Assembly: GCF_014204325.1 (NCBI RefSeq)
Contig: NZ_JACHKT010000019.1
Coordinates: 46,486 to 110,485, forward strand
Origin: Arcicella rosea
GTDB lineage: Bacteria; Bacteroidota; Bacteroidia; Cytophagales; Spirosomataceae
DNA: 64,000 nt
Direction of reading: 5' to 3'
Part shown: positions 8,354 to 16,800 of the stretch, piece by piece
Position numbering within the stretch: the stretch's first letter is position 1
Layout: every line of letters begins with the position of its first letter
Translations under genes and position numbers: made by a program
Notes under the pieces: model-generated
What the model was told of the DNA's origin: nothing
What the model saw: the letters and a program-made list of their open reading frames with translations, nothing else
Databases searched by the model: none

Positions 8354-9433
8354 ATGAAAATTATCTGTTTTCTATTCTTTCCCCTCCTATTTATTTCTTG
8401 TAAAAAAACACAAGAGCAGACACAAGTAGAAGTAATGAATATTTCGGAGTCGGTTTATGCTTCAGGAATTGTTAAAAGCAAAAATCAATATCAAGTTTTT
8501 TCTAAAGTAAGCGGTATCATCGACGAACTGTATGTGAAAGAAGGAGATTTCGTGCAGAAAGGTCAGCCTTTGATGAAAATCTTTAACCAAACGAGCCGAT
8601 TAAATACTGAAAATGCAGCTTTGTTGGCTGAAAATTCTGCCCTTCAAGCCAATGCCGACAAACTGAAAGATTTGAGTATTGCGATAGAGCTGGCTCATAA
8701 AAAACTCCAAAATGATTCTTTACTTTTTATTCGTCAGCGTAATCTTTGGTCGCAACAAGTAGGTACTAAAGTAGAATTCGAGCAAAGAGAATTGGCTTAC
8801 AGCAATTCAAAAATTGCTTATCAATCTGCTATTTTGAAGTACAAAGAATTGAAGCGACAAGTAAATTTTTCGGCAGCACAATCCAAGAAAAATTTAGCCA
8901 TTAGCCAAACGATGGAAGCAGATTATACTTTGAAAAGTGAATACACTGGTCGCTTGTACAGTTTGCAAAAAGAAAGAGGCGAAATGGTAAATCTACAAAC
9001 GGCTATTGCTGTGATTGGTGATGCCAATTTGTTCAGTTTAGAATTACAAGTAGATGAAGATGATATTGTCAGTGTAAAAAAAGGACAAGTAATAATGGTG
9101 ACATTAGACAGTTATCAAGGCAAAGCTTTTGAGGCAATTGTTGATGAAATCGACCCATTGATGAATGAAAAAACAAGATCATTCACGGTAAAAGCCAACT
9201 TTACGAAACAACCCCAATTACTCTTTCCAAACCTGACGGTTGAAGCCAACATCATCCTACAAACCAAAGCAAAAGTGCTGACCATTCCCCGCAATTATTT
9301 GATAGACGATACTTATGTTTTGAACGAAAAGAATGAAAAAATAAAAGTAAAAACAGGTTTAAAAGATTATCAGAAAGTAGAAATCATCTCAGGTTTACAA
9401 GCCAAAGACATTATTCTAAAACCTACAAAATGA
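8354..9433 (+). CDS. Periplasmic adaptor lipoprotein of a MacAB-like efflux system (HlyD/MacA family)
   Basis: 359 aa. The N terminus is a lipoprotein signal with lipobox LFISC (Cys16), so it is probably anchored in the inner membrane. The biotinyl-lipoyl half (VSGIIDELYVKEGDFVQKGQ, given as 20 residues) is followed by a long alpha-hairpin (about 85-190). The second lipoyl half (LKSEYTGRLYSLQKERGEMV) and beta-barrel segments (about 225-310) complete the adaptor. Its stop overlaps the permease start (ATGA at 9430-9433), showing translational coupling. It should bridge the permease and ATPase encoded next to an outer-membrane channel not present here. The exported compound is unknown. Confidence 0.9.
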   Translation: MKIICFLFFPLLFISCKKTQEQTQVEVMNISESVYASGIVKSKNQYQVFSKVSGIIDELYVKEGDFVQKGQPLMKIFNQTSRLNTENAALLAENSALQANADKLKDLSIAIELAHKKLQNDSLLFIRQRNLWSQQVGTKVEFEQRELAYSNSKIAYQSAILKYKELKRQVNFSAAQSKKNLAISQTMEADYTLKSEYTGRLYSLQKERGEMVNLQTAIAVIGDANLFSLELQVDEDDIVSVKKGQVIMVTLDSYQGKAFEAIVDEIDPLMNEKTRSFTVKANFTKQPQLLFPNLTVEANIILQTKAKVLTIPRNYLIDDTYVLNEKNEKIKVKTGLKDYQKVEIISGLQAKDIILKPTK

Positions 9434-10689
9434 ACACAAAACTGATTTTTCGTATCGCCAAATCACTTTTATTGGCACGTTGGCGACAAACACTTGTGGC
9501 AGCCGTAGGGGTTACTTTCAGTATCACGATGTTCATTACTTTATTAGGTTTTATGAACGGATTGAACGATTTATTAGATAGTTTAATCCTCAACCGCACT
9601 CCACACGTTCGACTCTTCAATGAAATAAAAGCTACCAAACACCAACCAATCGACCTATCTGGTCGGTTTAAGGCTTATCATAATTTTATTAAATCTATCA
9701 AACCAAGTGGTAACAGCACCGAAATTCGCAACAATGGATTAATCATGCAAGCCCTCCAAAAAGACGACCGTGTACTGGGCATTTCGCCCAAAATGACGGC
9801 ACAAGTATTTTATAATGTTGGAGAAATAGACATTACAGGCGTTGTAAATGGGATTGATGTAGAAGCAGAAAGTAAGTTATTTTTCTTTCAAGATTATGTT
9901 ACCGAAGGCTCATATCTTGATTTAAAAAATGTACCCAACAGTATTATTTTGGGAAAAGGAGCAGCCGAAAAAATGTTGGCAAAAATTGGCGATGTTATTC
10001 AAATTACCACACCCAAAGGCGAACGTTTTCCCTTGAAAGTAGTGGGTTTTTTCCAGTCGGGCATTATTGAAATAGATAAAGTACAGAGTTATGCATCTAT
10101 CAAAACGGCTCAGAAATTACTCGGTGTCACCAATAGTTACGTAACCGACATTCAGGTAAAACTCAAAGACATGACGCTCGCTCCTACTCTTAGCAAAGAG
10201 TACGCCCATATTTTTAATAGCGATGCCGAAGATATTCAAACCGCCAATTCGCAGTTTGAAACAGGGAGTTCAATTCGTACTTTGATTTCGTATGCTGTGG
10301 GAATTACTTTATTAATTGTGGCTGGTTTTGGGATTTATAATATTCTGAACATGATGATTTATGAAAAAATGGACACCATTGCGATTCTAAAAGCCACAGG
10401 TTTTTCGGGAAAAGATGTGAATAGAATTTTTATCACGATAGCCCTAAGTATTGGCTTTTTTGGTGGAATTACGGGTTTGCTTTGTGGGTTTTTACTCTCT
10501 TCGGTTATCGACCAAATTCCTTTCAATACGGCAGCATTACCAACCGTAAGTACTTATCCAATAAATTACAACCTCAAATTTTACTTTATCGGAATCTCTT
10601 TCTCATTAATCACAACCTATTTCGCTGGACTTTTCCCTGCACGCAAAGCAAGTAAAATCGACCCTGTGGACATTATTAGAGGAAAATAA
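9430..10689 (+). CDS. ABC transporter permease, MacB/FtsX family
   Basis: 419 aa. One N-terminal membrane helix (about 18-42) is followed by a large periplasmic MacB-PCD domain (about 45-270). Three C-terminal helices follow (about 283-310, 333-362 and 385-405). The ending FPARKASKIDPVDIIRGK is a hallmark of the FtsX/MacB family. Unlike MacB of E. coli the ATPase is not fused but encoded separately by the next gene. It overlaps the adaptor gene by 4 bp and is followed after 1 bp by the ATPase gene, so the three form one operon. Likely role: mechanotransmission-type export or lipoprotein release. Confidence 0.93.
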   Translation: MNTKLIFRIAKSLLLARWRQTLVAAVGVTFSITMFITLLGFMNGLNDLLDSLILNRTPHVRLFNEIKATKHQPIDLSGRFKAYHNFIKSIKPSGNSTEIRNNGLIMQALQKDDRVLGISPKMTAQVFYNVGEIDITGVVNGIDVEAESKLFFFQDYVTEGSYLDLKNVPNSIILGKGAAEKMLAKIGDVIQITTPKGERFPLKVVGFFQSGIIEIDKVQSYASIKTAQKLLGVTNSYVTDIQVKLKDMTLAPTLSKEYAHIFNSDAEDIQTANSQFETGSSIRTLISYAVGITLLIVAGFGIYNILNMMIYEKMDTIAILKATGFSGKDVNRIFITIALSIGFFGGITGLLCGFLLSSVIDQIPFNTAALPTVSTYPINYNLKFYFIGISFSLITTYFAGLFPARKASKIDPVDIIRGK

Positions 10690-10690
10690 T

Positions 10691-11374
10691 ATGCAACATT
10701 CAACCATTATTGAGGCAAAAGCCATCAACAAAAGTTTCCACGACCCCATAACGATTCCTATCTTGAAGGATATTAATTTATCTGTCAATAAAGGAGAATT
10801 TACTTCAATCGTTGGGAAATCTGGTTGTGGAAAATCGACTTTGCTGTATATTCTTTCTACGATGGATACCGATTATGAAGGCGAATTATTGATTGATGGT
10901 ATCAGTATGAAAGGTAAAAAAGAACAAGATTTAGCAAGAGTAAGAAATGAAAAAATTGGTTTTGTTTTTCAATTTCACTATTTACTGAATGAGTTTACGG
11001 TTTTACAAAATGTCATGTTGCCCGGTTTGAAACTCAACAAATATTCTGAACAAGAATTAGAACACCGAGCAATGGAACATCTCAGAAAGTTAGGCATAGA
11101 AAACCAAGCCTTGAAAAGTGCGACACAACTTTCGGGCGGAGAAAAACAAAGAGTAGCCATTGCCAGAGCTTTAATCAACGACCCGCTAATCATTATGGGC
11201 GATGAACCTACAGGCAATTTAGACAAAAAGAATACAGAAGTAGTTTTTGAAATTTTTCAACAATTAGCAACCGAGTACCACCAAGCTCTATTAATCGTAA
11301 CCCACGACCCAAGTTTCGCCAGTAGAACGAATCGGATTATTGAAATGGAAGATGGTAGGATTATTAAGAGTTAA
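10691..11374 (+). CDS. ABC transporter ATP-binding protein, MacB/LolD family
   Basis: 227 aa, full-length nucleotide-binding domain. Walker A GKSGCGKST is at 42-50, the Q-loop at Q94 and the ABC signature LSGGE at 147-151. Walker B is IIMGDEP with D171-E172, and the switch histidine is H205 in VTHD. Every catalytic element is present. Length and motif context (FQFHYLLNEFTVLQNV) match the LolD/MacB/FtsE branch. It drives the adaptor-permease pair encoded upstream. No outer-membrane TolC-like gene follows. Confidence 0.96.
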   Translation: MQHSTIIEAKAINKSFHDPITIPILKDINLSVNKGEFTSIVGKSGCGKSTLLYILSTMDTDYEGELLIDGISMKGKKEQDLARVRNEKIGFVFQFHYLLNEFTVLQNVMLPGLKLNKYSEQELEHRAMEHLRKLGIENQALKSATQLSGGEKQRVAIARALINDPLIIMGDEPTGNLDKKNTEVVFEIFQQLATEYHQALLIVTHDPSFASRTNRIIEMEDGRIIKS

Positions 11375-11412
11375 GAAAAACCAACAAATAGACTGAAAAT
11401 CATCCTATTAAC

Positions 11413-11443
11413 TTGAACTATCACAGCCATTTTTGTAAATTTG
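11413..11443 (+). promoter_or_regulatory. Bacteroidota-type promoter of the Rpn gene
   Basis: TTG at 11413-11415, a 20-bp spacer, then TAAATTTG at 11436-11443. This fits the TTG / TAnnTTTG consensus known from Flavobacterium and Bacteroides. It lies 20 bp before the ATG of the Rpn gene, indicating a short leader. Confidence 0.6.
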
Positions 11444-11462
11444 TTCATTAACTGTCAACACC

Positions 11463-12335
11463 ATGAGAGCAAAATACATCAACCCATTTACAGATTTTGG
11501 ATTCAAGAAAATCTTTGGCGAAGAAGCAAGTAAACCTCAATTACTTGACTTCCTGAATGCCCTATTGCCTCAAGCCAATAAAATTGTTGATTTATCTTTC
11601 AAAAATGCCGAGCAATTAGGTATTACCGAAGCCGATAGAAAAGCGATTTATGATATTTATTGCGAGAATGAATCAGGAGAAAAATTCATCGTTGAGCTTC
11701 AAAAAGCCAAACAAAATTACTTTAGAGAAAGAACCATTTATTACTCTACATTTCCCATCCGAGAGCAAGCTGAAAAGGGAAATTGGAATTATAATTTAAA
11801 AGCTGTTTACTGTATTGGCATCTTAGATTTCACTTTTGATGATTATGAAGCAGAGCCCGAAAAGCATGAAGTAGTTCATTTCATTAAACTAAAAGACCAA
11901 AAAGGAAAAGTCTTTTATGATAAACTTACTTATATCTATTTGGAAATGCCAAATTTCAAGAAAAGTGAAGCAGAACTTGACACTCGCTTAGATAAATGGC
12001 TTTATTTTATCCAGAATTTAGAAGATTTCCAATCAATACCTGTCATCTTCAAAGAAGAAGTGTTTTCACAAGCTTTCGAGAAAGCTGAAATTGCTAAATA
12101 CAACCAAGTTGAATTGGATGACTACGAAAGTAGCCTAAAAGTATTTAGAGACAATAAAGCAACATTCGACTATGCCAAAGAAACAGCCTACAACGAAGGC
12201 ATCGCAGAGGGCATTAAAGAAGGAGAACTTAAAGCTAAATTAGAAATCGCTAAAACGCTAAAAACAAATGGTGTTCCTATGGAGCTTATTATTTTGACAA
12301 CTAAGTTAAGGAAAGAAGAAATAGAAAAGCTTTGA
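11463..12335 (+). CDS. Rpn family recombination-promoting nuclease / putative transposase
   Basis: 290 aa. It begins with the family signature YINPFTDFGFKKIFGEE and has the PD-(D/E)XK nuclease core around YDIYCENESGEKFIVELQKA (D...E-x-Q type catalytic cluster, about 72-92). The C terminus is an amphipathic, Lys/Glu-rich helix (AYNEGIAEGIKEGELKAKLE), as in most Rpn proteins. Known E. coli Rpn proteins are DNA endonucleases that raise RecA-independent recombination. No inverted terminal repeats or target duplications were seen around it, so it is not marked as a mobile element. It has its own promoter and is convergent with the dehydrogenase gene. Confidence 0.93.
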   Translation: MRAKYINPFTDFGFKKIFGEEASKPQLLDFLNALLPQANKIVDLSFKNAEQLGITEADRKAIYDIYCENESGEKFIVELQKAKQNYFRERTIYYSTFPIREQAEKGNWNYNLKAVYCIGILDFTFDDYEAEPEKHEVVHFIKLKDQKGKVFYDKLTYIYLEMPNFKKSEAELDTRLDKWLYFIQNLEDFQSIPVIFKEEVFSQAFEKAEIAKYNQVELDDYESSLKVFRDNKATFDYAKETAYNEGIAEGIKEGELKAKLEIAKTLKTNGVPMELIILTTKLRKEEIEKL

Positions 12336-12359
12336 GATTTTAATGAAAAATCTCAAAGC
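12329..12359 (-). terminator. Rho-independent terminator between convergent genes
   Basis: A perfect 13-bp stem, GCTTTGAGATTTT at 12329-12341 and its complement at 12347-12359, has a 5-nt loop. On the minus strand it is followed by TTTTC, so it fits best as the terminator of the dehydrogenase gene. The Rpn stop codon lies inside the stem. Confidence 0.7.
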
Positions 12360-12368
12360 CCTCCACTA

Positions 12369-13526
12369 TCAATAACTCAACTCCACAATTTCTTTTACTA
12401 TCGCTGGGGTGATGTCTTTACGCTCGCCGAGTGCATTCCAACCTCTTTCTGTAAAACGTTTTTCAATAAAGTCTGCTGATTTTGCATAGTCATCTGTATA
12501 TTCTGATAAGCGAGTTTTTACGCCTAATTCATGTAAAAAGGCTACTGTGCGGTCGATAGCAGCATTGGCTCTTTCGTCTAAAGTTCCTTCGGTGATGTTC
12601 CAAATTCTTTGTCCGTATTGTGCCAACTTTTCTTTTTTGTTCTCGAAACGTACTTTGTACAGATTCGGGAAAATTATCGCTAAGGTTCTTGCATGGTCGA
12701 TATTATACAAGGCTGTCAATTCGTGACCAATGGCATGAGTTGCCCAGTCGGTCGGCACTCCTTTTTGTATCAAACCATTCAAAGCCATCGTACAACTCCA
12801 CATAAAATTAGCCGCTGCCTGATAATCACTTGGGTCTGCAATGATTTTTGGAGCTACTTCTAGCAAAGTTTGTAAAATACTCTCAGCAAAACGGTCTTGT
12901 AATAAAGCTCCTGCTGGATAGGTCAAATACTGTTCCAATACGTGCGTATAAGCATCTACAATACCATTTACCAATTGTGTTTGAGGAATACTTTTGATTA
13001 CCTCTGGGTCGAGTACCGAGAACTTTGGAAATAATCCTGGTCCACCCATTCCTAATTTTTCATGGGTTGATTTACGAGTAATTACTGCTCCAGAATTCAT
13101 TTCTGTACCTGTTGCTGGCAAAGTAAGTACTGTTCCGAAAGGCATTGCCTTTGTAGTACGTACTGGTTTGGTTAAAATCTCCCAAGGGTCGCCATCATAA
13201 TCTACGGCTGCCACCAAAAATTTCGTTCCATCAATCACTGAACCTCCACCAACAGCCAATACAAAATCAACCTTTTCTGTACGCATAATTTCTACAGCTT
13301 TCATCAAAGTTTCATAACTTGGATTCGGTTCGATGCCTGCAAATTCTATTACTTTTCTGCCTTCTAAAGCTTTGGTTACTTGTTCATAAACGCCATTGGT
13401 CTTGATACTTCCTCCGCCATAAGTCATTAATATCGTTGCTTCGGCAGGAATTTCTTTGGCTATCGTAGCGATTTGTCCCTTACCAAAAATAATTTTTGTG
13501 GGGTTCTGAAAATCGAAATTTAACAT
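12369..13526 (-). CDS. Iron/zinc-containing NADPH-dependent alcohol dehydrogenase, YqhD-like
   Basis: 385 aa group III alcohol dehydrogenase. The nucleotide motif GGGSVIDGTK is at 93-102. The predicted metal ligands D191, H195, H264 and H278 (in VDAYTHVLEQYL, THAIGHE and IDHARTLAI) keep the spacing of E. coli YqhD (D194, H198, H267, H281) with a constant shift of three. YqhD reduces a broad range of aldehydes, including lipid-peroxidation products, with NADPH. Located divergently from the MetX-like gene with the tandem-repeat array between them. A palindrome 31 bp before its start may be an operator. Confidence 0.92.
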   Translation of the reverse strand: MLNFDFQNPTKIIFGKGQIATIAKEIPAEATILMTYGGGSIKTNGVYEQVTKALEGRKVIEFAGIEPNPSYETLMKAVEIMRTEKVDFVLAVGGGSVIDGTKFLVAAVDYDGDPWEILTKPVRTTKAMPFGTVLTLPATGTEMNSGAVITRKSTHEKLGMGGPGLFPKFSVLDPEVIKSIPQTQLVNGIVDAYTHVLEQYLTYPAGALLQDRFAESILQTLLEVAPKIIADPSDYQAAANFMWSCTMALNGLIQKGVPTDWATHAIGHELTALYNIDHARTLAIIFPNLYKVRFENKKEKLAQYGQRIWNITEGTLDERANAAIDRTVAFLHELGVKTRLSEYTDDYAKSADFIEKRFTERGWNALGERKDITPAIVKEIVELSY

Positions 13527-13556
13527 GTTGATGGTTCTTTGTTTGTTTATAAAACT

Positions 13557-13574
13557 TTATGCAGTCTTGCATAA
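13557..13574. promoter_or_regulatory. Palindromic operator candidate upstream of the YqhD-like gene
   Basis: Perfect inverted repeat TTATGCA-N4-TGCATAA, 31 bp before the start of the leftward dehydrogenase gene. Position and symmetry suit a dimeric repressor. No regulator gene is adjacent, so the binder is unknown. Confidence 0.4.
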
Positions 13575-13765
13575 TCTTTCAACAAGCCTGCGTATTGAAA
13601 AGTTTCTAACATGTACTTTCTCAACACAATCATTTCAATGCTTCAGTATAAATTAAACCCAATTAAATGTTACTTAGGATTATCAAGAAAGTTACCATAT
13701 TGGCAATAATTAGGCAATTATTTAGAAATTTTAAATATTCAAAACTCAAAAGATAAATCAAAAAC

Positions 13766-14311
13766 CAAAATTTAATAGCATCCCGAAAACAGGAATATAT
13801 CTAAAACCAAAATTTGATAACATCCTGAAAACAGGAACATATCTAAAATCAGAATTTAATAACATCCTGAAAACAGGAGTATATCTAAAAGTAGAATTTG
13901 ATAGTGTCACGAAAACAGGAACATATCTAAAATCAGAATTTGATAATATCCTAAAAACAGGAATATATGTTTAACAAAAATTTGATACTATCACGAAATC
14001 AGGAATATATGTTTAACAAAAATTTGATGGCATCCCCAAAACTGGAATATATGTTTAACAAAAATTTGATACTATCACGAAATCAGGAATATATATTTAA
14101 CAAAAATTTGATGACATCTCAAAAATGGGAATATATGTTTAACAAAAATTTGATGACATCTCAAAAATGGGAATATATGTTTAACAAAAATTTGGTATAT
14201 CCGCAAATCATAGGATATACCTAAAACCAAAATTTTATATATCCGCAAATTGTAGGATGTAGATAAACACAAATTTGGTATATTCAGCAAATCGTAGGAT
14301 ATATGTTATAA
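13766..14311. repeat. Thirteen-unit 42-bp tandem repeat array
   Basis: Thirteen consecutive units start every 42 bp from 13766 to 14270 without a single length change. Units 9 and 10 are identical, and units 6 and 8 differ at one base. Columns 1-10 are near-constant (AAAAATTTGAT-like), columns 27-36 read GGAATATAT-like, and between them lies a small dyad such as TCCTG-AAAA-CAGGA. Units fall into three blocks by their ends: TCTAAAA (1-4), GTTTAAC (5-10) and a third variant (11-13). Because 42 is divisible by three, both strands show long false reading frames of 14-residue repeats. The array fills the gap between two divergently transcribed genes. A decayed unit may precede 13766. Confidence 0.92.
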
Positions 14312-14445
14312 AGATTTAGTCCTTATTTGATTTTTCTAAAACAAGTATCTATTTCTATATTCCTTTGTATTTCAATCATAATAAAGGGCTTTCAATTCCC
14401 TGATTTTGTATATTTACCGACTCATTATATTATAACCTTATTTAC

Positions 14446-15429
14446 ATGAAAAAACTTTTTATCATCACATTATTATTGTTAGTTCAATCGGCATACGCAC
14501 AACAGCGTTATTATCAAATTGGAGATTTTCAACTAGAAAACGGACAAGTACTAAAGGATTGTAAAATCGGATACCGCACCTTCGGAAAGTTAAATGCTGG
14601 AAAATCAAATGCAGTATTAGTACCCACTTGGTTTACAGGTACTAGTCAACAAAAATCCTTTATAGCCAATCCAAGTGATATAGCTGATAGCACCAAATAC
14701 TTTGTGATTATAGTAGATGCACTGGGTAACGGAGTTTCCTCCTCTCCTTCTAATAGTGTTAGTCAGAAAGATAAACTTTTTCCTGTTGTGAGTATTCGTG
14801 ATATGGTGGCTACTCAATACAAATTGGTAAAAGAAGTTTTAAAGATTAACCATTTGTATGCGGTAACTGGTATTTCTATGGGTGGAATGCAGTCTTTTCA
14901 ATGGATGATGAGCTACCCAGATTTTATGGATAAAGTAATTCCAATAATTGGTAGCCCCAAGCAAAGTACTTATGATAAATTGTATTGGAATTTACAATTG
15001 AATAGTATTGAGCGTGGGCAATATTCTGCCGAAGCTATGAAAACAATCAATGCACTACATCAATTAAACCTCTGGACACCAAGCTACAGAGAAGCTCATA
15101 CTAATACGGAAGAATATGCTAGTTATATCAAAAAGATTGAAGATGATGCACTGAAATTAAATGCTTATGACTGGGCAACACAGTTAAGAGCAATGATTAA
15201 TCATGACATCTTTCAAGGGCAGAAGCCCGAAGAAGCCTTTGCAAAGGTAAAAGCAAAAGTAATGATAGTAGTTGCTACGCAAGACCACATGGTGAATCCG
15301 CAAGCGGCAATACGTTTTGGAAAATTATTAAAAGCCCCGATTGTAGAACTAACAGGTGACTGCGGACACATGGCTACTTCTTGCGAAGGCGATAAGATGC
15401 GGGCGCATATTAAGGGCTTTCTGGATTAG
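14446..15429 (+). CDS. Secreted alpha/beta hydrolase, homoserine O-acetyltransferase (MetX)-like
   Basis: 327 aa with a cleavable signal peptide (residues 1-18, ...QSAYAQQ), so it acts outside the cytoplasm. The fold and order of motifs match the MetX-like family: YRTFGKLNAGKSNAVLVP, the oxyanion region, nucleophile elbow TGISMGGMQS with S144, then D280 in ATQDHMVNP and H308 in GDCGHMA as the rest of the triad. True MetX enzymes are cytoplasmic and make O-acetylhomoserine. A signal peptide argues against methionine synthesis and for a secreted esterase or peptidase-like hydrolase. It has its own terminator and no operon partner. Confidence 0.82.
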   Translation: MKKLFIITLLLLVQSAYAQQRYYQIGDFQLENGQVLKDCKIGYRTFGKLNAGKSNAVLVPTWFTGTSQQKSFIANPSDIADSTKYFVIIVDALGNGVSSSPSNSVSQKDKLFPVVSIRDMVATQYKLVKEVLKINHLYAVTGISMGGMQSFQWMMSYPDFMDKVIPIIGSPKQSTYDKLYWNLQLNSIERGQYSAEAMKTINALHQLNLWTPSYREAHTNTEEYASYIKKIEDDALKLNAYDWATQLRAMINHDIFQGQKPEEAFAKVKAKVMIVVATQDHMVNPQAAIRFGKLLKAPIVELTGDCGHMATSCEGDKMRAHIKGFLD

Positions 15430-15439
15430 GGATTAATTA

Positions 15440-15484
15440 AAAAACCTTAGCATCCAAGCCAAAAGCTCTGATGCTAAGGTTTTT
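15440..15484 (+). terminator. Rho-independent terminator of the MetX-like gene
   Basis: A perfect 15-bp stem (AAAAACCTTAGCATC at 15440-15454 and its complement at 15470-15484) ends in five T. It starts 10 bp after the stop codon. Confidence 0.85.
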
Positions 15485-15636
15485 AACTCGTATTGTTCTT
15501 ATATTCAAAGTTGCATTGCTTATTATTTTTGTCAAACAATTATTAACTATAATAAACAATCCGTTTTCTTGGCTACAAGTAGTCTATCTAAATAAACAAT
15601 TTAATAGGTGAATTGAAATACTATGTACCAAAATTT

Positions 15637-15675
15637 TAAACTCACAACTCATCACTCACAACTCTTAACTCCTAC
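15637..15675. repeat. Heptamer repeat tract (AACTCAC type)
   Basis: Successive heptamers AACTCAC, AACTCAT, CACTCAC, AACTCTT, AACTCCT lie just beyond the 3' end of the leftward stress-protein gene and run into its last codons. Same 7-bp period as other tracts in the window but a different word. Confidence 0.6.
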
Positions 15676-16508
15676 AAATCTCCTTTTAATTGATAAGTCA
15701 ACACAGGTAAAGGAGAACTAATGATTACTTGCTTAGATTTACTTGGGTCAATAATCTGACTTAAAAAGTTACGGTGATGTGCAGCCAAGACAATTAAATC
15801 AGCACTTTGGGCTTTGGCTGTTTTCAAAATACCATCTGTTACATTTTCGGCAGTAACCTTTGTAATCTCAAAGTCTTCTTTCACAAAAGTACCCTTAATC
15901 TGGTCTATAAATTGTTGGTCAGATTGAATATCAGGTTCAAAAGAAGCTTCCACTTTTACTAGATTCACTTTAGCACCAAGCTTCTTAGCCAATGCAAATA
16001 CTTCTGCCAAAACATCGCATTCTTCATATTCTAGTTGAGTAGCATACAAAATTTGTTTGATGCCTACATTTTCTAATTGTTGCGGAATTGCTAATACTGG
16101 GATAGAAGCCTTAGCGGTAATATGTGCCGCATTACTTCCGATTAATTTATTAAAAAATCCACCAGAGCCAGTTCTACCAATGATTAATAAATCAATTTCA
16201 TGTTCAGCAATGGCATCAAAAACCCCAGAAGAAACATCATTGAGTTCAAGCAAGGTTTCGTGTTCGATTCCAGCCTCCTCAAGCTGTTTTACTAAAGGGA
16301 CAAATTTAGCTTTCATACTTTCATGCTGTTCATTCATTGCCTCTTGCATCATCAACGAATCCGCATAAACACCAGGCTCTACAAAATATGGCAAATAAGT
16401 ATGTATTAAATAAACTTTAGCCTCATAAACCTTTGCGATGAGCGAAGCATATTCCAAAGCTTTGTGAGAATTCTCGGAGAAATCTGTTGCAACTAAAATG
16501 TTTTTCAT
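15672..16508 (-). CDS. Universal stress protein with two tandem UspA domains
   Basis: 278 aa. Domain one (about 1-148) opens with the classical MKNILVATDFSENSHKALEY and ends with the ATP-binding signature LIIGRTGSGGFFNKLIGSNA, then PVLAIP. Domain two (about 150-278) is degenerate: it has LIVLAAHHRNFLSQ where the G-rich loop would be, so only the first half is likely to bind ATP. Tandem Usp proteins respond to stress or energy limitation. A second tandem Usp lies at 27.1 kb beside the cbb3 genes. Monocistronic by context. Confidence 0.92.
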   Translation of the reverse strand: MKNILVATDFSENSHKALEYASLIAKVYEAKVYLIHTYLPYFVEPGVYADSLMMQEAMNEQHESMKAKFVPLVKQLEEAGIEHETLLELNDVSSGVFDAIAEHEIDLLIIGRTGSGGFFNKLIGSNAAHITAKASIPVLAIPQQLENVGIKQILYATQLEYEECDVLAEVFALAKKLGAKVNLVKVEASFEPDIQSDQQFIDQIKGTFVKEDFEITKVTAENVTDGILKTAKAQSADLIVLAAHHRNFLSQIIDPSKSKQVIISSPLPVLTYQLKGDL

Positions 16509-16800
16509 GGTTTTGTTGGTTTAATATGAAATTCTTTTGAAATCTATCTTTATTTCTAATTTTAAATATTAGCTTTTATATGAAAATAGCTATGTCCTAA
16601 GTATTATACTTTTATTAAAAAATACGATAGTTCAATATTTTCTTTATGTCTATCCATTACAACAAAAAATTATGCTAACCTCATTGAAAGTATTTATATC
16701 AGAATAAATGTTCTCAACAAATTTGATAATTTTACACACTCATTAATTTTATCCTACTAATACTGATACTATTTAGTTAACGCAACCTTAAAACTACCAT

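Noticed and set aside
11463..12335. Mobile element around the Rpn gene
   Set aside because: No inverted terminal repeats or target-site duplication were found, and the gene has its own promoter and shares a terminator with its neighbour.
13967..14290. Reading frames on both strands through the tandem array, with 14-residue repeats
   Set aside because: The unit length 42 is divisible by three, so any stop-free unit gives a long frame on either strand. Units at both ends break the frames and no start signal or secretion signal is present.
13766..14311. CRISPR array
   Set aside because: There are no unique spacers. Conserved and variable columns alternate within one 42-bp unit, unit 9 equals unit 10 over its full length, and no cas genes are nearby.
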